DNA of 64,000 nucleotides. It comes from Streptomyces sp. NBC_00223. GTDB lineage: Bacteria; Actinomycetota; Actinomycetes; Streptomycetales; Streptomycetaceae. The notes under the pieces were generated by a model. That model was given only the letters and a program-made list of their open reading frames with translations. It had not been told where the DNA came from and did no database searches. Numbering within the stretch: position 1 is the stretch's first letter; every line of letters starts with the position of its first letter. Location: contig NZ_CP108109.1 in assembly GCF_036199905.1 (NCBI RefSeq), forward strand, positions 7,532,001 through 7,596,000. The letters are read 5' to 3'. Below are positions 48,401-58,200 of the stretch, piece after piece. A program made the translations under genes and the position numbers.

Positions 48401-50236
48401 CTATGCCCCGGGGGCCGCGCTCCCGGCGATCAAGCCCTCGATGTGCGCGGCCAGTTCACGCAGTCGCGGGTGCGCGTAGACGGCCTTCACCGGCAGCCCG
48501 ACGCCCAGTTCGGCGCGGACCCGCGACACCAGCTTGATGGCCAGCAGCGAGTGCCCGCCGAGCTTGAAGAAGTTGTCGTCGGGCCCGATCCGGGACGCGC
48601 CGAGCACGGTCTGCCAGACCCGGCCGATCAGCTCCTCGACCGGCCCGTTCAGCTCGTCCTTCGCGGCTTCCTCCGGCCCGGGACCGGCGGCGGCGGGGGC
48701 GGGCAGCGCGGCCCGGTCCAGCTTGCCGTTCGGCGTGGTCGGGAAGCGGTCGAGCGCCACGAAGGCCGAGGGCACCATGTACGCGGGCAGCTCCTCGGCG
48801 AGCCGCGCGCGCAGACCCGCCTCGTCCACGGCGGTGGTCCCGGCCCGGTAGTACGCCACCAGGCCCGGCGCGCCGTTCACCTCGTCCCGCACCAGCACGG
48901 CGGACTCGGCGACCCCCTCGTACCCGGCGATCACGGCCTCGATCTCCGACAGCTCGATCCGGTGGCCGCGCAGCTTGACCTGCCCGTCCGCCCGGCCCAG
49001 ATAGACCAGCCGGCCGTCCGGCAGGAGACGGCACAGGTCGCCCGTGCGGTACATCCGCTGCCCGGGGAGCGCGGCGGACGGGCCGCCCGCGTCCGCGACG
49101 AAGCGTTCCGCCGTCAGCGCAGGGCGCCGCCGGTAGCCGCGGCCGACCCGCGGGCCCGCCAGATACAGGTCACCCGTCTCGCCGAAGCCGACCGGCTGGA
49201 GCTTGTCGTCCAGCAGCCGCGCCCGCAGACCCGGCAGCACCGTACCGATGTGCGGCTCGTCACCGGCCGCGATCCACCCGGCGGTGGTGTCCACCGTGCA
49301 CTCGGTGGGTCCGTAGAGGTTCACCACGCGCAGCACACCCGCCTCGGTCTGCTCGGCGAGCCGCCGCCAGAGCGCGGGGCTGATCGCCTCGCCGCCGATC
49401 AGCAGCGTCATCGGCCGGTGCCCGCCGTCGGCCGACAGCAGGTCCAGCAGTGGGTCGGCGTGCGAGGGCGTGATGTCGAGATCGGTCAGCGCCTGCTCGT
49501 CCACCAGCCGGGCCAGCAGCTCCGGGTCGGCCCGGGTCTCCTCGTCGATCATCACGAGGGTGTCGCCGCGGCACACCCGGATCCACTGCTGCACCGAGGC
49601 GTCGAAGGACGGCGAGGCGTTCCAGCCGACCCGGCCCGCCTCCGTGACGGCGATGCCCGCGTCCTCCAGCTCGGTCAGCAGTACGGAGACCGCGGACCGG
49701 ACGATCTCGACACCCTTGGGGCGCCCGGTCGAACCGGAGGTGTAGATGACATACGCGAGCGTGCCGGCCGTGACCGGCACCGGGCGGAAGGGCGCGGCAG
49801 AGGTGCCCCCGGCCAGCTCCGCGTACGCGAGGTGCGGCACGTCCGCGCTCAGCGGCGCGGTGTCCGCCCCCGGGACCACCACCAGGTCGGCCGCGGCGTC
49901 CGTCACCAGGTAACGGCGGCGCTCGGCGGGCAGCTTGGGGTCGACCGGCAGATACGCGGCGCCCGCGGCCAGCGTGCCGATCAGCGCCGCCACCAGGTCC
50001 GCGCCGCGCGGCAGGCTCAGCGCCACCACGCTCTCCGGCCCGATGCCGCGCGCGGTCAGCCGCCCGGCGATCCGGGCCGCCTCGGCCCGCAGCGCCCCGA
50101 AGGTCAGCGTACGGTCGCCCGCCACCACGGCCGGCCGGTCGGCGGGCACGGCGGCCAGCCGGTCCAGCAGATCCACCGGCGCCTGGTCGGTGAACTGCCG
50201 TGTGCGCTCAGGAAGTACGGCGGTCATCGCGCTCAC
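48401..50236 (-). CDS. NRPS A-PCP didomain protein, predicted glutamine-activating
   Basis: A 611-residue stand-alone adenylation-carrier protein. A domain about 25-520: A3 YTSGSTGRPKG near 172, SFDASVQQW near 215, IGGEAISP near 280, NLYGPTEC near 305, YRTGD near 400, A10 NGKLDR near 510. PCP near 565 (GGHSLL). Hand-aligned pocket D-A-Q-D-L-G-L-V-D-K is nearly the published glutamine code (DAQDLGVVDK), so it probably loads Gln. GTG start at 50236 overlaps the hydroxylase stop (GTGA), suggesting the hydroxylase works on this carrier. There is no C domain, so the carrier must deliver its aminoacyl group elsewhere. Confidence 0.93.
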   Translation of the reverse strand: MSAMTAVLPERTRQFTDQAPVDLLDRLAAVPADRPAVVAGDRTLTFGALRAEAARIAGRLTARGIGPESVVALSLPRGADLVAALIGTLAAGAAYLPVDPKLPAERRRYLVTDAAADLVVVPGADTAPLSADVPHLAYAELAGGTSAAPFRPVPVTAGTLAYVIYTSGSTGRPKGVEIVRSAVSVLLTELEDAGIAVTEAGRVGWNASPSFDASVQQWIRVCRGDTLVMIDEETRADPELLARLVDEQALTDLDITPSHADPLLDLLSADGGHRPMTLLIGGEAISPALWRRLAEQTEAGVLRVVNLYGPTECTVDTTAGWIAAGDEPHIGTVLPGLRARLLDDKLQPVGFGETGDLYLAGPRVGRGYRRRPALTAERFVADAGGPSAALPGQRMYRTGDLCRLLPDGRLVYLGRADGQVKLRGHRIELSEIEAVIAGYEGVAESAVLVRDEVNGAPGLVAYYRAGTTAVDEAGLRARLAEELPAYMVPSAFVALDRFPTTPNGKLDRAALPAPAAAGPGPEEAAKDELNGPVEELIGRVWQTVLGASRIGPDDNFFKLGGHSLLAIKLVSRVRAELGVGLPVKAVYAHPRLRELAAHIEGLIAGSAAPGA

Positions 50237-51291
50237 TCCCCGAACACGGTCGTCGAAGGGGCGGTCTGCGGACGGCAGTCGGCCAGCGCGACCGGCTCAC
50301 CCATCGCGACCAGGATCTTGCGGTCGCCCTTGTACGCCTCACGGCCGTGCGCGCACAGGATGTTGTCGACCAGCATCAGGTCACCGCGCTGCCAGGTCTC
50401 GCGGACGGTCACCCGGTCGTACACCTCGTTGATCGCGTCGACCTCGGCGTCGGTCAGCGAACTGCCGTCGCCCAGGTAGGTGTTGAACGGCAGCCCGTCC
50501 TCGCCGTACGTCTCGACCAGCACCTCGCGGACGTCCGGGTCCAGGGTGCGGCTGTTCCAGAAGGCGAAGTGGTTGAACCAGGAGCGCTCACCGGTCACCG
50601 GGTGGGTGACGATCGCCGAACGCCGCTGCCGGGTGAGCATGCTGTCGTCGTCCAGCCACTCGTAACCGACCGTGTTCTCGCGGCAGTACGCCTCGGCGAC
50701 GGCCTTGTCCTCGGTGGCGAACGTCTTGTACCAGGGCAGCCCGGCCAGCTCCGAGTAGTTGCGCACCAGCAGCCAGCCGGCCCGCGCGAACCGCTCGACC
50801 AGCTCCGGCGGCAGCTGCCGCAGCGCCTCGCGCATGTCGCCGACGGTCGTCGCGCCGCCCTCCTCGGGCGCGATGACGCAGCCGAAGAGCAGCACGCCGG
50901 GGAAGTCCAGGGTGTAGCTGTTCTCGTTGTGCAGCCGGATCGGCTGGATCGCCGGGAGGTCGGTCGAGGAGAAGACGCCCTCGCCGAAGTCGGTGCGCGG
51001 GGTGGCCTTCTCCTTGTACCCGGCGCGCTGCCGGATGAGCGCGTCACGGGCACGGGCGAACCCGGCGGCGTCCTCGACCGGCAGACCGCGCAGCAGCACG
51101 GCCCCCGAGCGGTGCAACTCGGCCTGGATCGCGTCCCGGTGGTCGTCCAGCCAGCCGACGGCCGGCTCCAGGTCGTCGAAGTGCGGGACGTGCACGACGA
51201 CGGGCTTGCCGGGCTTCCGTACGGGGTCGATCCCCGTCGGGAACGCGGCCGCGGCGGTGACGGTGGCGGTGGCTTGTGCGGTGGCGGGCAT
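50233..51291 (-). CDS. TauD/SyrP-like Fe(II)/2-oxoglutarate hydroxylase
   Basis: A 352-residue non-haem iron dioxygenase of the TauD/TfdA family. The metal triad is visible as His and Glu in IRLHNENSY near residue 118 and distal His in CAHGREAYKGDRKILVAMGEP near residue 320; the Arg of DRKIL binds 2-oxoglutarate. SyrP-like members beta-hydroxylate amino acids while tethered to a carrier protein. Its gene is translationally coupled to the glutamine-type A-PCP gene, so 3-hydroxyglutamine on that carrier is the most economical guess; the residue hydroxylated is inference. Confidence 0.9.
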   Translation of the reverse strand: MPATAQATATVTAAAAFPTGIDPVRKPGKPVVVHVPHFDDLEPAVGWLDDHRDAIQAELHRSGAVLLRGLPVEDAAGFARARDALIRQRAGYKEKATPRTDFGEGVFSSTDLPAIQPIRLHNENSYTLDFPGVLLFGCVIAPEEGGATTVGDMREALRQLPPELVERFARAGWLLVRNYSELAGLPWYKTFATEDKAVAEAYCRENTVGYEWLDDDSMLTRQRRSAIVTHPVTGERSWFNHFAFWNSRTLDPDVREVLVETYGEDGLPFNTYLGDGSSLTDAEVDAINEVYDRVTVRETWQRGDLMLVDNILCAHGREAYKGDRKILVAMGEPVALADCRPQTAPSTTVFGE

Positions 51292-51336
51292 GGGCTGCGT
51301 CCTTAAGTGAGGGATGGGGGAACGGGGTGGGGCCGC

Positions 51337-52125
51337 TCAGACGGTCTGCGGCTGGGCGAACTCGCCGTCCAGGACGGGGTTCACGAGCGCGAAGAACGCG
51401 TCGAGCTGCTGCTGGAAGTAGAAGTGGCCGCCGGGCAGCATCTCCAGAGCGAAGCCGCTGCCGGTGATCTCGGCCCAGTGCGTCAGCGCCTCGACCGGAA
51501 CGACCGGGTCCGCGGTGCCGCCGATCACGGTCACCGGGCAGTCGACACGTACGCCGGGCTCGCGGCACTGGTACACGTCGTCGATGGCGAAGTCCGCCCG
51601 GATCGACGGCAGGACGATCTCCCGCAGCTCGGGCTCGTCCAGGATGCCGTCGTCGGTGCCGCCGCGCTCCTTGATGGCGGCGACCAGGGCGTCGTCGTCC
51701 AGCGACTCCGGCCGCACGACGCTCGGGTTGGGCAGGAAGGGCGCCCGGCACGCCGAGGCGATCAGCGCCCGGGGGGTGCGCCCGGCCGCCTGGAGCTTTC
51801 TGACCACCTCGAACGCCACCAGCGAGCCCATGCTGTGCCCGAGCACCACCAACTCCTCGGTGTCGGCGGGCAGCGAGGCGACGACGGGCGCGGCCAGGTC
51901 GTCGATGTCCAGCGGCAGCGGCTCGGAGAAACGCGCGCCGCGACCGGGGTACTGGCCGATCAGCAGCCGCACGTCGGCGGGCAGGAACTCCCGCCACTGC
52001 GCGTACGCGTGGGCGTTGCCGCCCGCGTGCGGCAGCACCAGCAGCGAGACGCGGTGCGGTGCCGTGCCCGGCAGGTCCCATACGACGTCGTCGGGCGCGG
52101 GCGTCGGGTGCTGGGCATGACTCAT
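51337..52125 (-). CDS. Type II thioesterase
   Basis: A 262-residue alpha/beta hydrolase of the NRPS editing thioesterase family. VLPHAGGNAHAY near residue 30, nucleophile GHSMG near residue 95, GTADPVVP (catalytic Asp) near 205 and GGHFYF (catalytic His) near 230. It clears misprimed or stalled PCP domains; it may also move aminoacyl groups between carriers in a system that needs trans loading. Located between the first NRPS and the hydroxylase. Confidence 0.94.
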   Translation of the reverse strand: MSHAQHPTPAPDDVVWDLPGTAPHRVSLLVLPHAGGNAHAYAQWREFLPADVRLLIGQYPGRGARFSEPLPLDIDDLAAPVVASLPADTEELVVLGHSMGSLVAFEVVRKLQAAGRTPRALIASACRAPFLPNPSVVRPESLDDDALVAAIKERGGTDDGILDEPELREIVLPSIRADFAIDDVYQCREPGVRVDCPVTVIGGTADPVVPVEALTHWAEITGSGFALEMLPGGHFYFQQQLDAFFALVNPVLDGEFAQPQTV

Positions 52126-52246
52126 GACGGACTCCGTTCGTGGATGGGTGCGCGGCGTGGCGGGAGCGGCGGTGACGGGCCTTGCGGCTCGGGGGATCGC
52201 TCAGGGGTTGCTCACGGGGGCGCTGAGGGGGTCGCTCGGGATCGCT

Positions 52247-55200
52247 TCAGGGGGTGAGGAGCGCGCCGGCCTCGGTGCGGCGGCGCAGCGCGGGCCTGGC
52301 CCGGCGCGGTCGTATGTCGCCCAGGTGGGTGGTGAGGGCGGCGGGGGTGGGGTGGAGGAAGACGTCGCGGATGGTGAGTCGGGCGCCGAGGGTGGCGGCG
52401 ATGCGGCTGGTGAGTCGGGCGGCGAGCAGGGAGTGCCCGCCGTGGTCGAAGAAGTTGTCGTCGATCGTCAGCGGGGCCGGCGCGCCCAGCACGTCCGTGA
52501 AGAGCCCGCACATCGTGGATTCGAGCGGCGTCCTGGGCTCGCGGCCGTGGGCGGCGGCGAAGACCGGGGCGGGGAGCGCCCTCTTGTCGACCTTGCCGTT
52601 CGCGGTCAGCGGCATCCGGTCCAGCACGGTGATCGAGGCCGGAACCATGTGCTCGGGGAGCTGAGTACGCAGCCAGTCGCGGAACTCCCGTGGGCTCGTG
52701 GTGCATTCGGGTGTGGTGGTGATGTGGGCGGTGAGTTGGGGGGTGTGGTGGTGGTCGGGGTGGGTGGTGAGGGTGGCTTGGGTGATGTGGGGGTGGGTGG
52801 TGAGGGTGGTTTCGATTTCGGTGGGTTCGATGCGGAAGCCGCGGATTTTGATTTGGGTGTCGGTGCGGCCGGTGTAGTGGAGTTGGCCGTTGGGGGTCCA
52901 GTGGGCTTGGTCGCCGGTGCGGTAGAGGCGGGTGCCGGGGGGTCCGTAGGGGTTGGGGATGAAGTGGGTTGCGGTGGTGGTGGGTTGGCCGAGGTAGCCG
53001 TGGGCGAGGCCGTGTCCGGTGAGGTAGAGCTCGCCGGTGGTGCCGGGGGGTGTGGGGTTGAGATGGGTGTCGAGGACGTAGGCGTGTTTGTTGGTGATGG
53101 GTGCGCCGATGGGGACGGTGCCGGTCGGTGTCGAGGAGCGTTCGAGGGTGTGGGTGGTGGTGAAGCCCATGGATTCGGCGGGGCCGTAGCCGTTGGTGAT
53201 GGTCAGGTGGGGGTGGAGGCGGTGCAGCTTGTGGACGTGGGTGGGGGAGGCGGGTTCGCCGCCGGTGTAGGCGACGCGGACGGTGGTGAAGGTCTCCGGG
53301 GCTTCGTCGGTGAGGTAGTTGAAGAGGCTGGAGGAGAGCTGGAGCATGGTCACGGCGTGGCGGTTGGCGAGTTCGGTGATGTGGACCGGTTCGGGTCGCT
53401 GGCCGGGTTGGAGGACGGTGGTGCCGCCGTGGAGGAGTGCGCCCCAGAACTCCAGCGAGAAGGCGTCCCAGGAGACGGGGGAGCACTGGAGGAAGGTCTC
53501 GTCCGGGCCGAAGGTGCAGTAGGTCTGTGCGGTGACGGTCGAGATGAGGTTCCGGTGTGAGGACAGGATGCCCTTGGGCCGTCCGGTGGACCCGGAGGTG
53601 AACATCACGCAGGCCGTGTCCGGCCCGGTCACGGCAGCGCCCAGGTTCTGGGCGGGCTGTGCGGCGATACGGTCCGCGTCGGTGTCCAGCCGGATGACGG
53701 ACCACGGGCCCTCGACGCGCTGGTGATGGGCGAGATCCGTGACGAGAGTGGTGATGCCGGCGTCGGTGGCGGTGCGGGCGAGGCGGTCGTCGGGGAACTC
53801 GGGGTCGAGGAGGGCGTAGGCGGCTCCGGTCTTGACGGTGGCGAGGACGGCGGTGGTGAAGTCCGTACCGCGTTCCAGCAGGACTCCGGCCATCTGCCCG
53901 CGGCCCAGTCCGAGCGAACGCAGGTGGTGGGCAAGCCGGTTGGCGCGGTGGTTCAACTCCCCGTAGGAAACCGTCTGTTCGCCGAAGACGACCGCCGGGT
54001 GGTCCGGTCGTAGTGCCGCCTGGCGTTCGAAGAGAGCCGTGAGCGAGGTGTCCTTGATCGGGGCCGTCGTCGCGTTCCACTCCTCGACCACCAGCCGCCG
54101 TTCGGCCGGGTCGAGCAGGTCGGCCGAGGAGAGGGTGAGGGCGGGGTCGGCGACGGCCTGCTCCAGCATGCGGCGCAGCATCGCGACCATCCGCCGGACG
54201 CTCCCGCGCTCAAAGATCGCGGAGTCGTAGAGCACTTGGCCGGTGAGGCCGTGTGTGTCGTCGCCGCTGAGCAGGAATTCCAGGTCGAACTTGACCGAGC
54301 CGTTGGTGAACGGCCGCACCTCGCCGGAGCGCAGGCCGGCGCCGGGCAGTCCGAACTCGGGCGCGGCTCCGTTCTCCAGGGCGAGGCAGATCTGGAAGAG
54401 CGGGTGCCGGGCCAGCGAACGCTCGGGGCTGACCGCTTCGAGCACGACGTCGAACGGCGCTTCGGCATGCGCGAAGGCGTCCAGATCGGCGGTACGTACC
54501 CGGGCCAGCAGCTCGCGGAAGGTCGGATCGCCCGAGGTGTCGGTGCGCAGCACCAGTGTGTTGACGAAGAAGCCCACCAGGTCGGCCAGCGCGTCGTCGG
54601 ACCGTCCGGCCACGGGCGAACCGATCGGGAGGTCCGTGCCGGCGCCCAGCCGGGTGAGCGTCGCGGCCAGCGCGCTCTGCACCACCATGAACGGCGTGCA
54701 CTGCTCGGCCCGCGCCAACTCGCTGACCTGACGGAGAAGTTCGGGCCCGAAGTCGAGCGGTACCGTCCCTCCCCTGTGACTCGCCACCGCCGGCCGCGGG
54801 CGGTCCAGCGTCAGCCCCAGCTCCTCGGGCAGCTCGGCGAGAGCCCGCCGCCAGTAGCCGAGTTCACCGCTGAGCACGCTGTCCGGATCGGAGGCCCCGC
54901 CCAGGAACCGCCGCTGCCAGAGCGCGTAGTCGGCGTAGCGTACCGGGAGTTGGGCCCACTGCGGCTCACGGCCCGAACGCCGTGCCTCGTACGCGGTCGC
55001 CAGATCCCCGAAGAGCGGTCGCAGCGACTGCCCGTCGGTGGCGATGTGGTGCAGCAGGACCAGGAGCACATACGCGTCACCGCCGAGGTCGAACAGGGTG
55101 ACGCGCAGGGGGAGTTCGACGGCCAGATCGAAGGCGTGACCCGCCGACGTACGCAACTCCGCGTCCAGGTCCTCCGGCGAGACGGCTCGGCGTGAGAAGA

Positions 55201-58200
55201 CCACCGAGGCGTCCTCGGGGGAGAGCACCCGCTGATACGGGTCACCGTCCGCGACGCCGAAGACCGTACGCAAAGGCTCATGACGTTCCGTCAGATCCTG
55301 GAAGCCCGCCCGCAGGGCCTCGACGTCCAGGTCACCGTCGAGACGTACGGACAGCGGCACGTTGTACGCCGTTCCGCCGCCGCCCTCCATGCCGGAGATC
55401 AGCCACAGGCGCCGCTGCGCGTACGACAGGGGGAGCCGGTCCGGGCGCGGCGAGACGGCCGTCAGCGCAGGGCGGGGGCGCTGCGCGCCCTCCGACCGGG
55501 TGGCGAGATGGGTGGTGAGGGTGGCGGGGGTGGGGTGGAGGAAGACGTCGCGGATGGTGAGCCGGGCGCCGAGGGTGGTGGCGATGCGGCTGGTGAGCCG
55601 GGCGGCGAGCAGGGAGTGTCCGCCGTGGTCGAAGAAGTTGTCGTCGATGGTCAGCGGGGCCGGCGTGGCGAGCACGTCGGTGAAGAGCCCGCAGACGATC
55701 TCCTCCAACGGCGTGCGCGGCGCCCGGCCGTGGGCGGCGGTGAGCACCGGGGCGGGCAGCGCCCTCTTGTCGACCTTGCCGTTGGCGGTGAGCGGCATCC
55801 GGTCGAGCAGGACGACATACGCGGGGATCATGTGCTCCGGCAGCCGCTCGCGCAGCCAGTCGCGTACGGCGCGGGGGTCGAGGCCGGCGGCTTCCGTGGT
55901 GGTGATGTGGGCGGTGAGTTGGGGGGTGTGGTGGTGGTCGGGGTGGGTGGTGAGGGTGGCTTGGGTGATGTGGGGGTGGGTGGTGAGGGTGGTTTCGATT
56001 TCGGTGGGTTCGATGCGGAAGCCGCGGATTTTGATTTGTGTGTCGGTGCGGCCGGTGTAGTGGAGTTGTCCGTTGGGGGTCCAGTGGGCTTGGTCGCCGG
56101 TGCGGTAGAGGCGGGTGCCGGGGGGTCCGTAGGGGTTGGGGATGAAGTGGGTTGCGGTGGTGGTGGGTTGGCCGAGGTAGCCGTGGGCGAGTCCGTGTCC
56201 GGTGAGGTAGAGCTCGCCGGTGGTGCCGGGGGGTGTGGGGTTGAGGTGGGTGTCCAGGACGTAGGCGTGCTTGTTGGTGATCGGTGAACCGATCGGGACG
56301 GTGGTCTGTGCGGTGGTGGTCCGGGGGATGGTGTGGGTGGTGGTGAAGCCCATGGACTCGGCGGGGCCGTAGCCGTTGGTGATGGTCAGGTCCGGGTACC
56401 GCTGGTGGAGGGCGTGGACGTGCGTCGGAGAAGCGGGTTCGCCACCCGTATAGGCGATCCGGACCGTCTGGAACGTCTCCGGGGCTTCGTCGGTGAGGTA
56501 GTTGAAGAGGCTGGAGGAGAGCTGGAGCATCGTGACGCGGTGACGGTTGGCCAGTTCGGTGATGTGGACCGGTTCGGGCCGCTGGCCCGGCTGCAACACC
56601 GTGGTGCCGCCATGGAGGAGGGCACCCCAGAACTCCAGGGAGAAGGCGTCCCAGGAGACCGGCGAGCACTGGAGGAAGACTTCCTGCGGTCCGAAGGTGC
56701 AGTAGGTCTGTGCGGTGACGGTCGAGATCAGGTTCCGGTGGGAGGACAGGATGCCCTTGGGCCGCCCGGTGGACCCGGAGGTGAACATCACGCACACCGT
56801 GTCCAGCCCGGAGACCGTCACCCCGAGGTCGCTGTCGGCCGCTGCCGCGATCCTGGCGCGGTCCGCGTCCACGCGTACGGTCGTCCAGTCGCCGCCGATC
56901 CGGGAGCCGTGGGTGCCGTCGCTGATCAGCATGGTGATGCCGGCGTCGTTGGCGGTGCGGGCGAGGCGGTCGTCGGGGAATTCGGGGTCGAGGAGGGCGT
57001 AGGCGGCGCCGGTTTTGACGGTGGCGAGGACGGCGGTGGCGAAGTCCGTGCCGCGTTCCAGCAGGACCCCGGCCATCTGCCCGCGGCCCAGGCCGAGCGA
57101 ACGCAGGTGGTGGGCGAGCCGGTTGGCGCGGTGGTTCAACTCGCCGTAGGAGAGGGTCTGTTCGCCGAAGACGACCGCCGGCTGGTCCGGCCGTAGCGCC
57201 GCCTGGCGCTCGAAGAGAGCCGCGAGCGAGGTGTCCTCGATCGGGGCCGCCGTCGCGTTCCACTCCTCGACCACCAGCCGCCGTTCGGCCGGGTCGAGGA
57301 CCGGCAGCCGGCCGAGGGGGGAGTCGGGGTCGGCGAGGGCCGTGTCGACGAAGCGGAGGAAGCGGTCCTGGTGGGCGGCGATCGCGTCCAGGTCGCAGAC
57401 GTCGGGCGCGGCGTCGAAGTCGACGCGCAGGCCGAGGTCCGGGCCGAGGTCGTAGACGGCGATGGCCAGATCCTCGACCGGGCCGTTGCCGAGGTTGCGC
57501 TGCACCGTGGGGTGGCCGGCGAAGGTCAGCCCGGGGTCGAAGGCCATGATGTTGACGAGCGGCGCCGTGATCCGGCGCTCCGACTCCCCGAGGCCCAGGT
57601 CGCGGCACATGTCCTCGTAGCGGGTCCGCTGGTGCTTGAGGCCGCCGCGGACCTCGCGGACGACCCCGGCGACCAGCTCGGCGAAGGTGCGGCCGGTGTC
57701 GACGTCCAGCCGCAGCGGCAGCACGTTCGAGACCATGCCCGGGGTGCGGCGGCTCAGCTCGGTGGTGCGGGCGGTCACCGGGAGGCCGACGACGAGTTCG
57801 TCGTGGCCGCTGACCCGGTGGACGTAGGCCGCCACCAGCGCGACGACCATCATCGTCCAGGGCGCCCGGCGGCCGCGGGCCACCGCCTTGAGCCGGTCGG
57901 CGTCGGCCGCGGGCAGGAAGACCGTACGGCGGACGAACGGCACCGCCGGGCCCGGCGTGTGGCCCTCGCCGATCCGCGGGGTCTCCGGCAGCCCGGTCAG
58001 ATGCTCCGCCCAGTACGCCCGGTCGTCCGCGGCCGACTGCGAGGCGCGGTACTCGGCGTCCTCGGCGAGGAGTTCGGCCATCGTGCCGAACGGGCTCGGC
58101 CCCCAGGGCTCACCGGCGGTCGCCTGCTCGTACAGCTCGATGAGGCGCCGTTCGATCAGGGCCACCCCCAGGCCGTCGATGACCAGGTGGTGATAGCCCT

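Noticed and set aside
45011..50479. A 1822-codon plus-strand open frame (and many similar long frames opposite the NRPS genes)
   Set aside because: It is antisense to clear NRPS domains, with Arg/Gly/Val/Gln-rich sequence and no domain; long antisense frames are a by-product of very high GC3.
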